Assembly: GCA_016714025.1 (NCBI GenBank)
Contig: JADJOB010000001.1
Coordinates: 372,001 to 436,000 of the forward strand
Reading direction: 5' to 3'
DNA: 64,000 nt
Source: Saprospiraceae bacterium
GTDB taxonomy: Bacteria; Bacteroidota; Bacteroidia; Chitinophagales; Saprospiraceae
This document shows, piece by piece, positions 62,571-64,000 of the stretch. The first letter of the stretch is position 1; each line of letters opens with the position of its first letter. Below the pieces are notes generated by a model. The model saw nothing but the letters and a program-made list of their open reading frames with translations. It ran no database searches and was not told the origin of the DNA. Both the position numbers and the translations under genes were made by a program.

Positions 62571-64000
62571 TTGAATAAAGTATTTATTTTTTTTATAATA
62601 TATAGTTTACACTATAATTTACCAGCCCAGATTCTGGACAGTTTGCCCAATCCGGAAAGGCCGTCCACTCGTATTCCCAGATCGGATTCCCTGGTCATTC
62701 GAAATGGTGCATTGTATCTGGTTTCTCCTGATAGCATCGATGTTCCGGTGGATTATGGGGCAGACGACCGGGTGCGGTTTGACTACAAAGAACGGGTCAT
62801 TCATTTATACAAAAATGCATTCATCCATTATAAAACCATGGACATTCGGGCAGATTACATTCGTATTGAATTGAATACGAATCTTGCAATCGCCTTACCG
62901 CAAACAGATTCTAGTGGAAATTTGACCGGAGTTCCTCAATTTAAAGAAACAGATCAATCTTTTAAAGCTAAAAAAATCACTTACAATTTTAAATCTAAAA
63001 AAGGTTTGATTGAGGAAGTGGTAACCCATGAAGAAGATTTATACATCCATGGCAGTCAAACCAAATTTATCTCCAAACAAAGTAGCGGCAGCCAGGGGGA
63101 TGACATCATTTACAATAAACATGCATTAATCACGACCTGCGATGCAGAAAAACCCCATTTTGGCATAGCAAGTACCCGACAAAAAATAATTCCAAATAAA
63201 TTGGTGGTGGTCGGTCCTTCCAATATAGAAATTGAAGGAATACCCACGCCCATCTGGTTACCTTTTGGTTTTTTTCCAATTTCCAGAGACGCACAATCCG
63301 GGATTTTATTTCCCAAAGAATATCAATACGATGATCGCGGTTTTGGGCTAGCCGGTATCGGGTATTATCTGCCTTTAAATGATCATGTGGATTTGAAATT
63401 TTTAACGGACATCTTTTTTAAAGGTTCATTTAAAATAAATGTCAGTGGAAATTACAAATGGCGTTACCGTTACAATGGCAATTTTTCACTTCAGTTCGAA
63501 AATCGGATTCAGGAAATTTCCGGCGATTATAAAAAGAATATAAACCGTCCCATAAGTCTCCGTTGGAGCCACAATCAGGAAGCCGGTGCACATCCGTATC
63601 AAACCTTTGGTGGTAGCATGAACATCGAAACCAAGGGTTTTAGTAAAACAGTCTATTCGGATACCAGACAGTCCTTACAAAATGTCTTGCGATCAAATTT
63701 TAACTACGGATATACTTTTCCAAACAGTCCGTTTAGTTTATCTGCTGCAATGAGTCACTCACAGAATTTAATTACCCACGAATTAAATCTGACACTTCCT
63801 GAATTAAACGTACAAATGCGTACCATCAATCCCTTTAAAAATAAAAATCGCATTTCTCAATCTGAAAAATGGTATGACCGGATTAACTTAAGTTATGGTG
63901 CTCAATTTCAGAATACATTAAACACAACCGATACCAGTATATTTCAAAAGGGCTTTGAAAAAGATTTAGTTTATGGAATAAAACACCGCGCTGATATCAA
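62571..64000 (+). CDS. LptD-like outer membrane LPS-assembly protein (partial, C-terminus outside window)
   Basis: The frame is open from TTG 62571 to the right edge, at least 476 residues. TTG is the best start: it gives the signal peptide MNKVFIFFIIYSLHYNLPAQ, and no ATG or GTG precedes the mature sequence. The mature part holds an OstA/LptA-like jellyroll (NGALYLVSPDSIDVPVDYG, ADYIRIELNTNL) and then beta-barrel strands (LKFLTDIFFKGSFKINVSGN and others). It resembles the Bacteroidota LptD-like outer membrane family. It lies divergent from the amidase with only about 65 bp between. Confidence 0.85.
   Translation, partial: MNKVFIFFIIYSLHYNLPAQILDSLPNPERPSTRIPRSDSLVIRNGALYLVSPDSIDVPVDYGADDRVRFDYKERVIHLYKNAFIHYKTMDIRADYIRIELNTNLAIALPQTDSSGNLTGVPQFKETDQSFKAKKITYNFKSKKGLIEEVVTHEEDLYIHGSQTKFISKQSSGSQGDDIIYNKHALITTCDAEKPHFGIASTRQKIIPNKLVVVGPSNIEIEGIPTPIWLPFGFFPISRDAQSGILFPKEYQYDDRGFGLAGIGYYLPLNDHVDLKFLTDIFFKGSFKINVSGNYKWRYRYNGNFSLQFENRIQEISGDYKKNINRPISLRWSHNQEAGAHPYQTFGGSMNIETKGFSKTVYSDTRQSLQNVLRSNFNYGYTFPNSPFSLSAAMSHSQNLITHELNLTLPELNVQMRTINPFKNKNRISQSEKWYDRINLSYGAQFQNTLNTTDTSIFQKGFEKDLVYGIKHRADI

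Noticed and set aside
1..64000. tRNA, rRNA or tmRNA genes
   Set aside because: No cloverleaf-like or ribosomal sequence was recognised by eye; a dedicated search was not possible.

Overview
The window comes from a Bacteroidota chromosome, most likely a Saprospiria-type environmental lineage. The evidence is a short housekeeping sigma factor, a type III glutamine synthetase, a long-form GAPDH, GroEL with a His/Gly/Met tail, and several secreted proteins with signal peptides and C-terminal type IX secretion (T9SS) sorting domains. No ribosomal RNA, tRNA, CRISPR array, integrase or transposase was recognised. The lineage is inferred from gene content only.

Layout. 1-5 kb: partial gapdh, the sigma factor, a START-like protein, a 336-bp tandem duplication, a methyltransferase and a crotonase. 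5-10.4 kb: two large T9SS-exported proteins. 10.4-19.8 kb: smpB with a DUF6265-type lipoprotein, a dipeptidyl peptidase IV with an aldehyde dehydrogenase, malic enzyme, an M1 peptidase with a HupE/UreJ-like membrane protein, and a DUF6702-type protein. 20-28.6 kb: a PNGase F-related T9SS protein, groEL/groES, a 3 x 101-bp palindrome-bearing repeat and type III glutamine synthetase. 28.6-29.6 kb: a repeat-rich spacer.

29.6-42.7 kb is the accessory (probable defence) region. It starts with a HEPN-like protein. Next comes an AT-rich three-gene overlapping cassette: a small membrane protein, a membrane-anchored 678-residue protein of unknown family and an ABHD18-like alpha/beta hydrolase. I could not match this cassette to a described system, and it is my main candidate for something new. 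A MITE-like element separates it from a complete type I restriction-modification operon: hsdM, hsdS, a PHP-domain/ABC-type ATPase, a small protein and hsdR. Embedding an ATPase-nuclease-like pair between hsdS and hsdR resembles the guard arrangement of PrrC in prr loci, but with a different protein family. hsdM carries two in-frame insertions of palindromic repeat DNA.

43-53 kb: small genes (RibD/DHFR-like, serine hydrolase, SRPBCC, a membrane protein/HTH/DUF4153 operon, DUF1648, cupin, GNAT) and a secreted GH30-type glycosidase. 53-60 kb: a multi-domain secreted serine hydrolase and a LytTR two-component pair with a propeller sensor. 60-64 kb: cell-envelope genes mlaD-like, an N-acetylmuramoyl-L-alanine amidase and, divergently, the start of an LptD-like protein that appears to use a TTG start and runs off the window.
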